A stretch of 64,000 bases of DNA from Rhytidiadelphus loreus (taxonomy: Eukaryota; Streptophyta; Bryopsida; Hypnales; Hylocomiaceae): NCBI GenBank assembly GCA_947034895.1, contig OX344763.1, positions 30,999,025 through 31,063,024 on the forward strand. Reading direction: 5' to 3'. Under the pieces are notes generated by a model, which saw only the letters and a list, made by a program, of their open reading frames with translations, was not told the origin of the DNA and made no database searches. The translations under genes and the position numbers were made by a program. Within the stretch, counting starts at the first letter, position 1. Each line of letters opens with the position of its first letter. This document shows, one piece after another, positions 62,838-64,000 of the stretch.

Positions 62838-64000
62838 GCCCTGTCGTTCTTCCTGTGGGTCACATGTCGTGGAGGGAGACCTATAGTTATACATTGATAG
62901 TATAAAAGCACTAAGGAGATTCCGAGAAAAGCCAAGTATAACAAATTGAAGCAAAACAATACAAGCAAAGTTGACCGTATGTATACCAATGTGATGTAAC
63001 CCATAGAACTCTTGATTTCCACCTACACATGATCTATTACAATCATATTTAATTGCCGGTATGTTTGGACTAGAGGTCATTTAATTCCTCAGACAAACCA
63101 TTTTAAAGCCCAATTGCAATAGTTCCAACTCTCTATTGTGACAATAAGGTTGTCTACATGCGAACCATAGTTATTTTTTCTCACATTGGAATGCCAAAGA
63201 GCTAAATTAGATCAAATAATATAGGTAGCAATTGGGTTGCGATCCATTTGGGGTCATCTTACTTTATCTATTCTTGACAATTAGAGATTTTGTTTCGGAG
63301 TGTTTGTATGGGGTAGATATTGATGGATATGGGATTCAACTAGATGTGAACATAAAATTGTTTAACACTGAGTTGGGGTCCATTTTCCATCTTTGAATAG
63401 TGAATCCCTAAGTGAACAAAATTGTCTTATACAACTCCCCAACCAATCCCAATCCTTGACTTAATTGATAAATCCCTCCGAGGTATCTTGCAAAAGACCT
63501 TTCCAACATGGGAAGGACCATTACCTGGTTATACAATGTTATCGGTTGTACTACTTTTGTTGATTTTGATAATAAGGTAGAACAACCTAATGTTGTCAGT
63601 CACTTAATTCCAACCTCTATTAGATCCTCCCATTTGCATCTGTCACCTACCCATTACCACAATCTTAGCAACCTTTTAGCATCATCACAATGCACTTGGG
63701 AAGGGGACACATTGACATGTGGTTTAGCATGGGTCTACCCACGTTGTACTAATTTTGTCCCAACAACCTTTGAAAAATCACAAAAAATTCATTTCTCGTT
63801 TGAATTTCTTGATTCTTCTCGTAAATAGCTTCTCTCAAACTTCTCAATCTCTTGAAAAATAAGTAAGTTGACAAATAGCTTCTCAAAGGTACCTAAATAG
63901 CAAATCTGCTTTGATAATAATAGGCATGTATACCTTGATTTTAATTCAGATGTGAAGCATCATTGCACTTCAAACTGTCAAGTTTCAAGATCATGGTAGG
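62838..64000. other. Intergenic DNA with a dispersed-repeat copy at 63.64-63.93 kb
   Basis: No gene was recognised. The 106-codon frame at 63508-63828 lies largely within the repeat shared with 15.23-15.55 kb and is not supported as coding. Confidence 0.5.

Noticed and set aside
63508..63828. 106-codon frame on the plus strand
   Set aside because: Lies within a dispersed repeat shared with 15.2-15.5 kb and resembles no protein.

Overview
This is nuclear DNA of a land plant. It carries spliced orthologues of plant RAPTOR and of a plant OTS/ULP1-type SUMO protease, a plant Ty1/copia element, CACTA-, Harbinger- and Mutator-like repeats, and long AT-rich spacers. GT-AG introns of roughly 60-500 bp and low GC would suit a bryophyte, lycophyte or fern. 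The species cannot be fixed from sequence alone.

Layout. (1) 1-4777, minus strand: the 5' two-fifths of RAPTOR (TORC1 scaffold). Twelve coding exons can be read, and the gene runs off the left edge. Its 5' leader and promoter probably lie in 4.8-6.3 kb, which includes a GC-rich block at 5.9-6.25 kb. (2) 6.3-37.6 kb: about 31 kb with no convincing gene. It is filled with degenerate tandem arrays, nested miniature transposons, foldback elements, a tRNA-derived SINE and at least five copies of an unnamed dispersed repeat family. (3) 38783-45585, minus strand: a complete 17-exon SUMO protease gene (about 760 codons) with a readable C48 catalytic core and an unexpected CxxC-CxxC motif upstream of it. 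(4) 46975-54625, minus strand: a spliced gene for a Rep-type HUH endonuclease. It has an HUQ motif, a YxxK motif, one clean intron and an acidic tail resembling a SUMO-interacting motif. It is broken by two in-frame stops and by a 6.38-kb copia element (47962-54340; 222-bp LTRs; 5-bp target duplication CTTCT). Its reading frame is continuous across the empty site. (5) 54.6-64 kb: AT-rich spacer with a 133-bp CACTA miniature element, several foldbacks and a TIR-flanked tandem array.

RAPTOR and the SUMO protease are ordinary housekeeping or regulatory genes with no visible functional link. The most unusual item is the captured or fossil HUH-endonuclease gene and its layered history: replicative-transposon-like gene, then loss of coding capacity, then copia insertion. 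The next most unusual is the readable nesting of transposons at 10.8-13.1 kb, where sister repeat units serve as empty-site controls.
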